In this document: in pieces, positions 27,872 to 36,719 of the stretch
How the letters are laid out: each line of letters begins with the position of its first letter
How positions within the stretch are numbered: position 1 is the stretch's first letter
Source: Ruminococcus sp.
GTDB lineage: Bacteria; Bacillota; Clostridia; Oscillospirales; Ruminococcaceae
Direction of reading: 5' to 3'
NCBI GenBank assembly: GCA_017543335.1
Contig: JAFYGE010000086.1
Span: 1 to 64,000, forward strand
DNA length: 64,000 nt
Program-made: the position numbers and the translations under genes
Notes under the pieces: generated by a model
What the model was told of the DNA's origin: nothing
What the model saw: the letters and a program-made list of their open reading frames with translations, nothing else
Database searches by the model: none

Positions 27872-28651
27872 ATGAAAAAATCTATAAAAGTACTGCTCAT
27901 AAGCTCGTTCATCTGCGTTTTAGCTTCTGCATCAGTCAGCTGCGGACAAACATCTGATAGCAGCTCAAAAGAAGGTTCAGAAATTGTTATGGAAAACACA
28001 TCGTCGAAAAAAGAAGATGAAAGTCCGGAAACAGCCACTCCAAGTGCAGATGAAGAACAAACTCCTGAAGAAGCAACTAAATCAGAAAATAATTCTGCGT
28101 CCACTGAAGAAAAAGAGCTCCCGACCTACTCTGATATAGAAACATTCAAAGAAAACGGCATCTTTCCAAGCGGAAATTACGTCCTCGGAGAAGAAATGCC
28201 TGAGGGTGTATACCTCTTCAAGGCTGACCAGACCGGTCACGGAGTTGAAGGCGTTTACGCAGATCCGGATGAACAAAAGCAGATCTCCGCAGCTTACGTC
28301 CACTTCGACGGATCAAGGATCGCTGAACTTAAAGGAAACGGTTACGTTCATTTCTCGTGGTGCACCGCCTATGACCTTTCTAAGCATCCGGAAATAGTTA
28401 ATGATCCTTTCACAAGCTCCGGTATGTTCATGGTTGGCAGAGATATCGAACCCGGTGAATATCATATAGTTCCTGACGAAGGCGAATACGGCGACTACGC
28501 TGAATGGCATATCTATTCAAGTATCAACTGCATCGCTCCGGTCGAGCGTGCCTCAGGATACGGAGTTGAAGGTGATGACATCGAGGGAGCTACTATTACA
28601 TTAAATGAAGGTGAATTCCTCGAAACTCAATTTTGCAAAGTCGCTAAATAA
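27872..28651 (+). CDS. Secreted, probable lipoprotein of unknown function
   Basis: 259 residues. An N-terminal signal (about 1-24) ends at ASVSCGQ, so C25 may be lipidated, although the usual leucine of the lipobox is missing. A disordered acidic/Ser/Thr linker runs to about 85. Two related beta-rich modules follow, opening GNYVLGEEMPEGVYLF and GMFMVGRDIEPGEYHI. I do not recognise a named family. RBS AAGGG precedes ATG 27872. It converges on the acetylesterase gene. Confidence 0.75.
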   Translation: MKKSIKVLLISSFICVLASASVSCGQTSDSSSKEGSEIVMENTSSKKEDESPETATPSADEEQTPEEATKSENNSASTEEKELPTYSDIETFKENGIFPSGNYVLGEEMPEGVYLFKADQTGHGVEGVYADPDEQKQISAAYVHFDGSRIAELKGNGYVHFSWCTAYDLSKHPEIVNDPFTSSGMFMVGRDIEPGEYHIVPDEGEYGDYAEWHIYSSINCIAPVERASGYGVEGDDIEGATITLNEGEFLETQFCKVAK

Positions 28652-28656
28652 TATTA

Positions 28657-28697
28657 CAGCCTCCGGCAATCTTAACTGCCGGAGGCTGAATTTTTTA
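28657..28697. terminator. Terminator between convergent genes
   Basis: A 12-base perfect stem (28657-28668 with 28677-28688) and an 8-base loop are followed by a T-run. It lies between the lipoprotein stop and the acetylesterase stop. Confidence 0.88.
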
Positions 28698-31600
28698 TTT
28701 TACAAATGATGAAAGTCCTGAGATATTTGCCTTCTTCACTTCATTAGCAATAAGCTGAGCGATAACATTTGCTCCGCCCTCGTTGAAATGAGTCTTATCT
28801 GTTGAACCTGCAACAGCACCAGCCATATGATATGAAAAAGCTTTATCATATCCGACTGAATTATAATGATTTACCATTGCTCCATTTACATCTATAAATG
28901 GCACTTTATACTTGGATGCGAGCTTCTTGCAGGCATCGGTATAATTTGTATAAGAAGCAACAAATTTACCGTTTGAATAAGAAGCCACACTCAGTGTGCA
29001 TGACATAAGTATCGGTGTAGCTCCCTTTGCCAGAGTATCCTTTATAAAGGAAGTCATGTACCACTCATAGGAGCCTGATGAAGGATTGTCCACATTACCG
29101 CAGGTAGGAGCATATCTGTCAGCATTTGTTTTTCCTGCATCATTTATAGCAAACTGTATCATTACAAAGTCGCCTGCTTTAAGATTTTTTACAATTTCAG
29201 CAAATCTGCCCTCATCGTAGAATTTTTTGGAGCTTCTTCCTGCCATTGCGTGGTTATACACATTCACGCCATCTGTGAAATAGTTGCCGAAATAGTATCC
29301 CCAGCCCTGTATAGGACCGCCTTGTGCACTCTGCTTGCTTGCACCGTAGTACATACAAGTTGAGTCACCTGCAAGGTAGATAGCCGGTTTATTATTATCA
29401 GTCACCTGCTGCTGAGCGTTAGGGTCATACAGATCAGCTATCGGCTCGTCTGTAGGAGTCAGAGTAATATAATCGAGGTTTGGTCCGCCCTGACCAGCTA
29501 CGTGTGAAAGCATATTGATAGTATTCTTTCCAGCTTTAAGCGGAAGTACTATGCCATATTCTTCCCATGTTGTCCACGCACCTGTTCCCGGGAATGACTG
29601 GAGCCACATCATGTCTTTTCCGCCGTTTACAGTTATAAGCATACTTCTGTCTGATGTAGAACCGTTTGCAAAGCGGATATGAGTCATATAATTTCCGCTT
29701 TTCTCAACATCAACGGTAAATGTTATATTACTTGAGTCATTATTATCAAGGTTGATATAGCCGACTTTATCAGATGAACCTACTCCAGCAATCTTAGTAA
29801 AGCCGCCGTTTGTCTCTTCAATATAGCCCTCTGACCATGTCTGGTCTACTGCAAAATAATAACCTGCATACGGGTCCGGAGAAGTTGTAGTAACTGTAGT
29901 AGTTGTTGTTGGCTCCGGATCAGGGTCATAGTACTCCTTAGGAGGAAGTGTTGCTTTACCTATAAGATACTTCTGGATAAATGTAGCGTCGAGGTTAGTT
30001 ACACCGTCATCACCAACTACATCTGCGTTTATATAGCCCTGCTCTGTAATATGTGAAGGGTCATCACCTTCAGTACCAAATGCATCCGGATTTGCGATAC
30101 TCTGCATTATAAGCACCACATCTGTCATTGTTACTCCGCCGAGGCAGTTTGCATTTCCCGGATCTTTTTTCAGTCTCGGAGCTGTAGAAGTTGTAGTAAC
30201 TGTAGTTGTAGCAGTTGTGGTAACTGTTGTAGTAGTGGTAGTAACTGCCTGATACTCAACCTTTTCCATTATCCACTTCTGACAATTATGATTGTTTACT
30301 TCCCACTGCTGAATATTAGCTCCGCTGTTTGTAAGAGCACTTCCTACCTCTACAGCACAAGCGTCACGGGATGATCTTGTAAGTATAGTTACAGTACCGT
30401 CACCGTTGTCAAGGAATTTGAAGAACTGATCGCTGTATCCGTTTTTTGTTGAAACAACGATATTTCCGCCATTCTCCTTGCTTCCGTTATCAACGTAAAG
30501 GCAATATGTATCGGAGTCACCTAAATTGGAGTAAATATAGTAGTAATCTCCTGTTGCCTGCTTTACCTTCCATGTGTTGTGAGCCGCAGGTGAAGAGATC
30601 CCCCACTGCTGGACATTAGCTCCGGCTTCAGCTTTAGCTCCTTCGACTTCCATATATAGTCCGCTGTTCACATTTTTGAATGTATAGCTTGCTCCTTCCT
30701 CCGGAGCTATAGCTTCTTTTGCACCTATTTTTGTAAGATCAAACATAAGTGCTGCAAGCTTCTCTGCACCTTTCTTGCTCTGATGAAGGTCATCAGCACT
30801 TCCATTTGCCTGTGTTGCGTAATAAGAGAGCATTCCGTCATAGCCTACAGAAAGTCCGAAATCCTGCCATGCAGTGAACAGGTCGACTACCTTGACACTC
30901 TGTTCGCTTCCTATCTTATCAAGTTCTCCGCCGAACCAGCGTCCGCCAAGCTTAGGATTTCTTGTAAGATCGCCTCGTCTTCCCTGCTGTTTTACGAGAA
31001 TTACTTCCATTCCCTTAGCTTTAGCCTTTTTTACCATATCTGTAACGGTATTATAATACTCTGTAGAATTAGAGTAATTAGTATCATTGATACCGATAGA
31101 AATTATGTAATAGTCTCCGGATTTACCGTAAGTCTGTATAGGAGCAAACTGTCCGGCATCAACAAATCCTTTTGCGTACTGTCCGCTTGCAGCCATATTT
31201 CTTACGATATATCCACTGTTTTTCACATATCCGCCAAAGAACTGTCCCCAGCCGTGCTGTGAAGCATCTCCGACATTGTAATAATTCGCAACTGTAGAAT
31301 CGCCGCATATCCAAACTGTCGGGTTAGTCACGCCTGTAGTATTGAGCTGAGTTATCTCGATAGCACTGATAGAAAATGCGGTATTTTTCTTTCCTTCAGT
31401 CGCCTGAATATTGAGCTGACCGTCCGTTACAGGGATCTGGAATGTTTCAACAGCATTATTTCCTGTTAAATTAATTAGCTGGAGCATTCCCTCAGCCTTT
31501 ATGCTGGTTCTTGTAGTGTTACCGGTAACTACCTTGATCTCGTACAGACCCTTTGGAAGGTCCACATTGAAAGTATTTCCGGCAGCTGTGCTCTTGAACT

Positions 31601-31871
31601 GTACCGCATCGTTATAAGCTCCAGAACCTGACGCACCTACATTCGCCACATTTCCGGTCTGAGCAAATCCATATCCCCTTGATGCGTTATAGCCGTCTCC
31701 GGCAGATACACCTGTGTATCCGCTGGCAGCCCCGTTTCCGCCGAAGTCGAATTTCCAGTTTGCCTGAGCAGCATGAGACTTTACCTCCGGCACTGCATTT
31801 CCTAAGCCTGCAAAAGCAGTAAGTGACAGTGCAAGGGAAGTAAGTCCGCTTATCACCCTTTTAAATCTCAT
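28695..31871 (-). CDS. Cellulosomal rhamnogalacturonan acetylesterase: CE12-like, CBM13, dockerin, CBM35, CE12-like
   Basis: 1058-residue secreted enzyme predicted to remove acetyl groups from pectin. After a signal peptide (1-35), the order is as follows. A beta-sandwich-like domain (about 38-175). SGNH esterase 1 (about 185-380; GDS with S192, GIND, DDLH with H363). A ricin-type CBM13 (395-540, repeated QQW). A Thr-rich linker. A dockerin (567-645). A second Thr linker. A CBM35 (670-806). SGNH esterase 2 (830-1055; GDST with S837, AIND, DKTHF with H1028). The first dockerin loop, GNANCLGGVTMTD, lacks some usual aspartates; the second, DVVGDDGVTNLD, looks intact. The dockerin is internal rather than terminal. 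Start ATG 31871 follows GGAGG; an upstream in-frame start at 31901 lacks this spacing. Confidence 0.9.
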   Translation of the reverse strand: MRFKRVISGLTSLALSLTAFAGLGNAVPEVKSHAAQANWKFDFGGNGAASGYTGVSAGDGYNASRGYGFAQTGNVANVGASGSGAYNDAVQFKSTAAGNTFNVDLPKGLYEIKVVTGNTTRTSIKAEGMLQLINLTGNNAVETFQIPVTDGQLNIQATEGKKNTAFSISAIEITQLNTTGVTNPTVWICGDSTVANYYNVGDASQHGWGQFFGGYVKNSGYIVRNMAASGQYAKGFVDAGQFAPIQTYGKSGDYYIISIGINDTNYSNSTEYYNTVTDMVKKAKAKGMEVILVKQQGRRGDLTRNPKLGGRWFGGELDKIGSEQSVKVVDLFTAWQDFGLSVGYDGMLSYYATQANGSADDLHQSKKGAEKLAALMFDLTKIGAKEAIAPEEGASYTFKNVNSGLYMEVEGAKAEAGANVQQWGISSPAAHNTWKVKQATGDYYYIYSNLGDSDTYCLYVDNGSKENGGNIVVSTKNGYSDQFFKFLDNGDGTVTILTRSSRDACAVEVGSALTNSGANIQQWEVNNHNCQKWIMEKVEYQAVTTTTTTVTTTATTTVTTTSTAPRLKKDPGNANCLGGVTMTDVVLIMQSIANPDAFGTEGDDPSHITEQGYINADVVGDDGVTNLDATFIQKYLIGKATLPPKEYYDPDPEPTTTTTVTTTSPDPYAGYYFAVDQTWSEGYIEETNGGFTKIAGVGSSDKVGYINLDNNDSSNITFTVDVEKSGNYMTHIRFANGSTSDRSMLITVNGGKDMMWLQSFPGTGAWTTWEEYGIVLPLKAGKNTINMLSHVAGQGGPNLDYITLTPTDEPIADLYDPNAQQQVTDNNKPAIYLAGDSTCMYYGASKQSAQGGPIQGWGYYFGNYFTDGVNVYNHAMAGRSSKKFYDEGRFAEIVKNLKAGDFVMIQFAINDAGKTNADRYAPTCGNVDNPSSGSYEWYMTSFIKDTLAKGATPILMSCTLSVASYSNGKFVASYTNYTDACKKLASKYKVPFIDVNGAMVNHYNSVGYDKAFSYHMAGAVAGSTDKTHFNEGGANVIAQLIANEVKKANISGLSSFVK

Positions 31872-31925
31872 ATTCTGTTCCTCCAATTTTAAAATGTACA
31901 AACCAAATACTTTTTAGCTGATTTA

Positions 31926-31954
31926 ATTATATCACAGTAATTTCGCAAAGTCAA
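31926..31954 (-). promoter_or_regulatory. Promoter of the acetylesterase gene
   Basis: On the minus strand, TTGACT (31954-31949), a 17-base spacer and TATAAT (31931-31926). I saw nothing else structured in 31955-32100. Confidence 0.78.
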
Positions 31955-32122
31955 TATTTAAAGCCTGTACTTTTTAATCATTTTTGTTGCATTTTCTATC
32001 ATAAGGCAATTTTGTATGCACTATAATCCACTAAATCCTCAAATACACAATACAATTATATATATTTGTTTTAAAATCACATTTTATTACTTTATACTAT
32101 GGTTTATTTTGGAAATTTGTGC

Positions 32123-32128
32123 TATAAT
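32123..32128 (+). promoter_or_regulatory. Possible -10 element of the radC-like pair
   Basis: A perfect TATAAT lies about 30 bases before the first radC-like start. The -35 region at 17 bases (TGGTTT) is poor, so activation or a weak promoter is possible. Confidence 0.45.
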
Positions 32129-32156
32129 AATGTAAATATATCTTGGAGATAACATC

Positions 32157-32855
32157 ATGAAATATTTACACCAGAATCACAGAAAACGTATGAGAGAACG
32201 ATTTATCGCAACTGACGGTGCAGGCTTTGTAGACCACGAATTGTTGGAGCTTCTGCTGTTCAGTGCTATCCCACGCATCAACACAAATCCAATAGCTCAT
32301 AACCTGCTCTCTGATAACGGAAGTATCAGCGAAGTTCTGTCCGCCGATATTGATACGCTAAAAGAGACAAAAGGTATCGGAAACAGCAGTGCCAGACTAA
32401 TTTCACTTATGTCCGAGGCCTGCAAAAGATACAGAAAATCATCCGGAAACAAAGTCAGATTCTCTTCACATGAGGAACTGACAGACTATATCTGTACAAT
32501 GCTGTCCGGCTGTACAGAATCATTGTGTATGATAATCTCGCTCAACAGCAATATGGAGCTCGTTCATTCAGAAACAATCCCTCTGACCGACCTGCTCTAC
32601 AGTAAGGATTCCACTAAAAAGCTCTATACTATCTTCTTAAAGGATACCGATAATAGGTTCATATCGGTTATTTGCCGTCCGGACAGACTTCCGCTGCCGT
32701 CATCGGGAGATCACAAGATCACTAAAGAGATATGTGAGATCGCAAACGCACTGAAGATCGAGTATCTTGATTCTATGATATACGGTCGCAGCAAAATATT
32801 CTCCATGAGGAGTGAGGGAGCTTTCGGCTTCCCTAAAATAGGTTCAAATGAATAA
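32157..32855 (+). CDS. RadC-like protein with degenerate JAB motif
   Basis: 232 residues. The N-terminus resembles RadC/UPF0758 proteins, with FVDHELLELLLFSAIPRINTN and a helix-hairpin-helix-like segment (LKETKGIGNSSA). The C-terminal MPN/JAB-like half keeps the fold pattern and PSSGD, but the HxH metal motif is replaced by CRPDR, so metalloprotease activity is unlikely. RadC's true role is unclear despite the repair-protein name. RBS TTGGAG precedes ATG 32157. It overlaps the second radC-like gene by 8 bases. Confidence 0.8.
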   Translation: MKYLHQNHRKRMRERFIATDGAGFVDHELLELLLFSAIPRINTNPIAHNLLSDNGSISEVLSADIDTLKETKGIGNSSARLISLMSEACKRYRKSSGNKVRFSSHEELTDYICTMLSGCTESLCMIISLNSNMELVHSETIPLTDLLYSKDSTKKLYTIFLKDTDNRFISVICRPDRLPLPSSGDHKITKEICEIANALKIEYLDSMIYGRSKIFSMRSEGAFGFPKIGSNE

Positions 32856-33576
32856 TCAAATACATAACAGCGAAAATCTGATCCCTGCGGACAAATTAAC
32901 AGATAAAGAACTCCTTACTGAATTGCTTTCATATACCTCCTGCAAAGATCCGGAAAAATTATCACAGATACTTTTTGAACGTTTTACGTCTATCGGAGCT
33001 ATAGCAGCCTCTGATAAGCACCTTCTGCAATCTATACCGGAACTCACAGAAGATGCTCTGATAATGATTAAACTCATCCCTGTCTTTTCTGCAAGAACAA
33101 ATACTATCCGCAGAAACGGAGTTAAGCTGAATACTGCCGAAAAAGCTAAAGACTTTTTCCGCTCTGTACTCGAAAATCAGCTCACCGAAAACTTCACAGC
33201 TGTTGCCGTTAACGATAAATTTGCTGTAAAATCAATTATGAACTGCGTTTCCGGTACTGCTGCCGGAGTTGTATCAAGCTGCCGTGAGATAGTCAGCTTT
33301 GCACTCAACTGCGGTACAGAAAAGCTTTTCATCGCTCACAGTCATACCATAAACAGTCTTAAACCGTCGGCAGAAGATATAGTTGCTACCCGTTCGCTTA
33401 TGACCGCTCTTCATCCGCTGAATATAGTCCTCATAGACCATATCATCACAAACGATTCCGGTGCTGTATCAATGCGTGAGATGTCAGATATAGACCTGTT
33501 TGACAAAGAACCGGACTGCGGCTACATTTATGAGCCTGTTGCAAAATATTTGCAAAAAATTCCTGATACCCTTTGA
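32848..33576 (+). CDS. radC: RadC/JAB-domain protein
   Basis: 242 residues and paralogous to the preceding gene. The N-terminal helical region (DKELLTELLSYTSCKDP) is followed by a JAB/MPN domain. Metal residues H164 and H166 (IAHSHTINSLKPSAED), S174 and D177 are retained, in the HxH-x7-S-x2-D order; the usual HNHPSG wording is changed to HSHTIN. It could be a zinc metalloprotease or a nucleic-acid-linked protein. Translation is probably coupled to the upstream gene. Confidence 0.85.
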   Translation: MNNQIHNSENLIPADKLTDKELLTELLSYTSCKDPEKLSQILFERFTSIGAIAASDKHLLQSIPELTEDALIMIKLIPVFSARTNTIRRNGVKLNTAEKAKDFFRSVLENQLTENFTAVAVNDKFAVKSIMNCVSGTAAGVVSSCREIVSFALNCGTEKLFIAHSHTINSLKPSAEDIVATRSLMTALHPLNIVLIDHIITNDSGAVSMREMSDIDLFDKEPDCGYIYEPVAKYLQKIPDTL

Positions 33577-33652
33577 CATATTACCATACTGCTGATAAAA
33601 TATATATGAGCCGCAAATCACTGGCTTAATTTTCTTACAGAGGTAATTATTT

Positions 33653-34315
33653 ATGATAAATATACTCATTATCGAAGATGATGTGAACATCGCAAAAATG
33701 ATAAAAGCTACCCTTTCTATAGTCAATTATAACGGTCATTGCTGTTATGACGGAAAAAGCGGTGCTGCCGAAGCTATCAAGGGGACTTACGACCTCATTC
33801 TCCTCGACATAATGCTTCCGGAAATGAACGGCTTTCAGGTAATGGAAATAATAAAAAACTGCGGTACTCCCGTAATATTCCTCACTGCTATGCAGGATGT
33901 CGCTGACAAGGTAAAGGGACTAAGACTCGGTGCAGAAGACTATATCGTTAAACCATTTGAAGCTCTTGAACTTCTTGCACGTATAGACGTAGTGCTCCGC
34001 CGCTCCAACAAAACCCAGAACATCATCACATATGGTTCTCTCTCTGTAGATATTTCCAGTCACATAATCACTGATAACGGCGTTCCGGTACAGCTCACTC
34101 CAAAGGAATTCGATGTTATAGTCTACTTCTTGCAGCATCAGGATATCGCTGTATCCCGTGAAAGACTGCTCTCTAATATCTGGGGTTATGAATTCGAGGG
34201 CGAGAGCCGTACTGTCGATATTCACGTCCAGCAGGTACGCAGAAAGCTCGGACTTAAAGACAGACTCATTACTATCCCTAAACTCGGCTACAGACTTGAA
34301 AGTCAGGACAAATAA
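33653..34315 (+). CDS. OmpR/PhoB-family response regulator
   Basis: 220 residues. The receiver domain (1-118) has the acidic pocket IIEDD, phospho-acceptor D52 (LILLDIMLPEMNG), the T of FLTAM and the lysine of VKPFEA. The winged-helix DNA-binding domain (about 125-218) has LTPKEFDVIVYFLQ and RTVDIHVQQVRRKLG. RBS AGAGG precedes ATG 33653. Its stop overlaps the kinase start (TAATG). With the kinase and two unknown membrane-anchored proteins it forms a four-gene unit. Confidence 0.93.
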   Translation: MINILIIEDDVNIAKMIKATLSIVNYNGHCCYDGKSGAAEAIKGTYDLILLDIMLPEMNGFQVMEIIKNCGTPVIFLTAMQDVADKVKGLRLGAEDYIVKPFEALELLARIDVVLRRSNKTQNIITYGSLSVDISSHIITDNGVPVQLTPKEFDVIVYFLQHQDIAVSRERLLSNIWGYEFEGESRTVDIHVQQVRRKLGLKDRLITIPKLGYRLESQDK

Positions 34316-35757
34316 TGAAACTATGGCAAAAAATATTCCTGAGTTCACTTTGCCTTATTATCGTTGCAATAAATATCATTTCAATAGTACTCCTCAACAA
34401 TACTCATAAGCTCATAATCGAGCGTGAACAGTCACACGCAATAAGCGAATATGAGTACTTTGCTGCTTCATTTTCTAATAACGCTATTTACGAGCGTATG
34501 AGGTCGGAAAAAATTATCCTAAGTACTGATGATATTAAAAAAATAGGCACAGAACTCGTTAACGGAAGACTGAAAAATCAACCTGCTGCTATTTACGACA
34601 GCAAAAGGCAGCTCTTGTGTTCAAGCAATCCGCCGGAGTTCTTTCAAACAAATGACGTAATCAGATTTGTCTCCGGCATAAGTATAAACAGCGACAGCTA
34701 CAGCACAAAGGTCTTTAATTTTTCAAATGTCAGATATATGGTAGTATGCTCCGCTATAACCGTTGAGGAGCAGACTTTTTTTATACTCACCGCCTCTGAT
34801 GTCTCCGAAATTTATACTCTGAGAGACAAACAGACTAACTTCGTGCGTCAGGTAGGTCTTATCTCGGCGGCTATAATCTCACTTATACTCCTCATCACTG
34901 TTATCATACTCCTGCGTCCGCTCAGCAGACTGAACACCTATACAAAAGCTATTGCCGACGGTAATTATAAAATAAGAATAAGAAAACGTGGAAGCCGTGA
35001 ATTCCGTGAACTCGCTGATAATATGAATATCATGGCTGACTCAATTCAGATAAATGCTGCAAGACTTGAAAAAATAGCCGAAGACAGACAGGTATTCATA
35101 GCTAACTTAGCTCACGAAATGAAAACTCCGCTGACTTCTATCCTCGGTTTCGCTGACCTTATGCAGATAAAGAAAAATGTCAGCGACAAAGAACGCTCCG
35201 AATACGCAGGTATAATCGTTGAGGAGACAAAACGACTCCGTTCTCTTTCAGGAAAACTAATGGAACTTATCGCACTCGGCGGTACAGAAACAGAAAAAGC
35301 ACCTGTAAGTCTGCCTGCAATGATAAAAGAAACAGAAGCTTCTCTCACTCCCATACTCACCAAAAACTCGGTTACTCTTTCATGCTCATGCGAGGATATC
35401 ACTATATCTGCGGATGAAGAACTTTTCAAATCACTGCTGTATAATATAATTGAAAATGCTGTAAAGGCTTCCGCTATCGGTCAGCAGATCGAGTTAAGAG
35501 CCGGTATGTCTGACGGCAATGTGGTCATAGCTGTGACCGATCACGGCATCGGAATGACAGAAGAAGATGCTAAAAAAGTTTTTGAACCGTTCTACATGGT
35601 CGATAAATCCAGAAGCCGTAAAGCCGGCGGTGCAGGTCTTGGACTCGCACTTTGCGTTAAGATCGCTGAACTGCATCACGCTGTGCTCACATTAAAAAGT
35701 AAACTCGGTGAGGGAACTACAGTATATATCATAATCTCCGGGGAGGAATGTCTGTGA
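34315..35757 (+). CDS. Membrane sensor histidine kinase
   Basis: 480 residues. TM1 is at about 8-28, an extracellular sensor at about 30-175 and TM2 at about 181-201, followed by a HAMP domain. The HisKA motif has phospho-acceptor H267 (ANLAHEMKTPLTSILGF). The ATPase domain has the N box (NIIENAVKAS), G1 (DHGIGM) and G2 (GGAGLGLALC). It partners the preceding response regulator. Its stop overlaps the next gene's start (GTGA), so the sensor and the unknown proteins are probably translated together. The signal is unknown. Confidence 0.93.
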   Translation: MKLWQKIFLSSLCLIIVAINIISIVLLNNTHKLIIEREQSHAISEYEYFAASFSNNAIYERMRSEKIILSTDDIKKIGTELVNGRLKNQPAAIYDSKRQLLCSSNPPEFFQTNDVIRFVSGISINSDSYSTKVFNFSNVRYMVVCSAITVEEQTFFILTASDVSEIYTLRDKQTNFVRQVGLISAAIISLILLITVIILLRPLSRLNTYTKAIADGNYKIRIRKRGSREFRELADNMNIMADSIQINAARLEKIAEDRQVFIANLAHEMKTPLTSILGFADLMQIKKNVSDKERSEYAGIIVEETKRLRSLSGKLMELIALGGTETEKAPVSLPAMIKETEASLTPILTKNSVTLSCSCEDITISADEELFKSLLYNIIENAVKASAIGQQIELRAGMSDGNVVIAVTDHGIGMTEEDAKKVFEPFYMVDKSRSRKAGGAGLGLALCVKIAELHHAVLTLKSKLGEGTTVYIIISGEECL

Positions 35758-36704
35758 AGCATACACACTCCATTTCCTTTATATTGCTTCTTGCCGCAAT
35801 AATGTCTATAGGATATTACAGTGTTGATCTTGCTAAATTCATCTCAGATAAAAAAAATATCGAAACAGCTTCTATTTCACGTACTTATGATGACGACAAC
35901 AACCCTATCTATCTTTCTGAAACCGAAAACAGATTCGATCCTATGAAGATAATTGACGATACAACAGATGATACCATAGATACATCTATAAAACAGCTCT
36001 GCTCCGCAAGAATAGCGGCTATAAGCAAATACTATCCGAGTGCTTCTTTTACTGTACCTGTTGATAACAAGCTCGTCCAGAATCTACTCTACAGCACAAA
36101 TGGCTATATCTATGTATTCGGATATGAATATTTCAACGAAAAAGGCGAAAAAAGACTGCTCGACTGCATTTTTGATAATATTGAATACTGTATAGTTTAC
36201 ATTAGATTCTATTCTCCTGACGAGCATGAGCCTACTCCGGAAGAGATCAGCAGTGCAATGAATAATCTGAAAAACTATTCAAAGGATTTTTACGATAACA
36301 GCGAGGATCTCCTGTCTTTTGTCTATAATAATGTTGAGAATATCATAATAGACTATGACGAAAACGATTGGCAGGAAGAACCAATTCAGGATTATAATGA
36401 ATATTATGAAAAAATCTTCAATATCGCTGAACCCTACATCTTTCATCCCAATAATCCGGTCATAAACTTCTGGTTTCACAGCCTTATCATCGATACTGTG
36501 TATATCCCGGACTACCTTCAATTCTTCTCTGCCGGATATCTTGTAGAAGCTATATCAACAGCTTCAAAATATCCTGAATCAGAATATTCAGTATACAAAA
36601 ATTGTATTTATCAGAAATTTAATATCAGCAATTACAATATCACTGTTATATACAATATAAATACAAATCAGGTCGAAGGATTCTTCGCTCCACTCACACG
36701 TTAA
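35754..36704 (+). CDS. Membrane-anchored protein of unknown function, paralog 1 of the TCS operon
   Basis: 316 residues with one N-terminal hydrophobic helix (about 6-25) and a predicted extracellular remainder. It has no motif I recognise. It is related along much of its length to the next protein: both have YLS-E-NPFD/RFDPM near residue 55-65, a phrase like EYFNEKGEKRLLDCIF, and IYN-NQVEGFFAP-like C-termini. I chose GTG 35754, seven bases after GGGGAGG and overlapping the kinase stop; ATG 35748 is too close to that RBS. Confidence 0.8.
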   Translation: MKHTHSISFILLLAAIMSIGYYSVDLAKFISDKKNIETASISRTYDDDNNPIYLSETENRFDPMKIIDDTTDDTIDTSIKQLCSARIAAISKYYPSASFTVPVDNKLVQNLLYSTNGYIYVFGYEYFNEKGEKRLLDCIFDNIEYCIVYIRFYSPDEHEPTPEEISSAMNNLKNYSKDFYDNSEDLLSFVYNNVENIIIDYDENDWQEEPIQDYNEYYEKIFNIAEPYIFHPNNPVINFWFHSLIIDTVYIPDYLQFFSAGYLVEAISTASKYPESEYSVYKNCIYQKFNISNYNITVIYNINTNQVEGFFAPLTR

Positions 36705-36719
36705 GGAGGTCAGAAAAAG

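Noticed and set aside
33577..33652. Promoter or terminator between the radC pair and the two-component system
   Set aside because: Only a weak GAGCC/GGCTT stem and no good -35/-10 pair were seen, so read-through from the radC genes is possible and no site is annotated.
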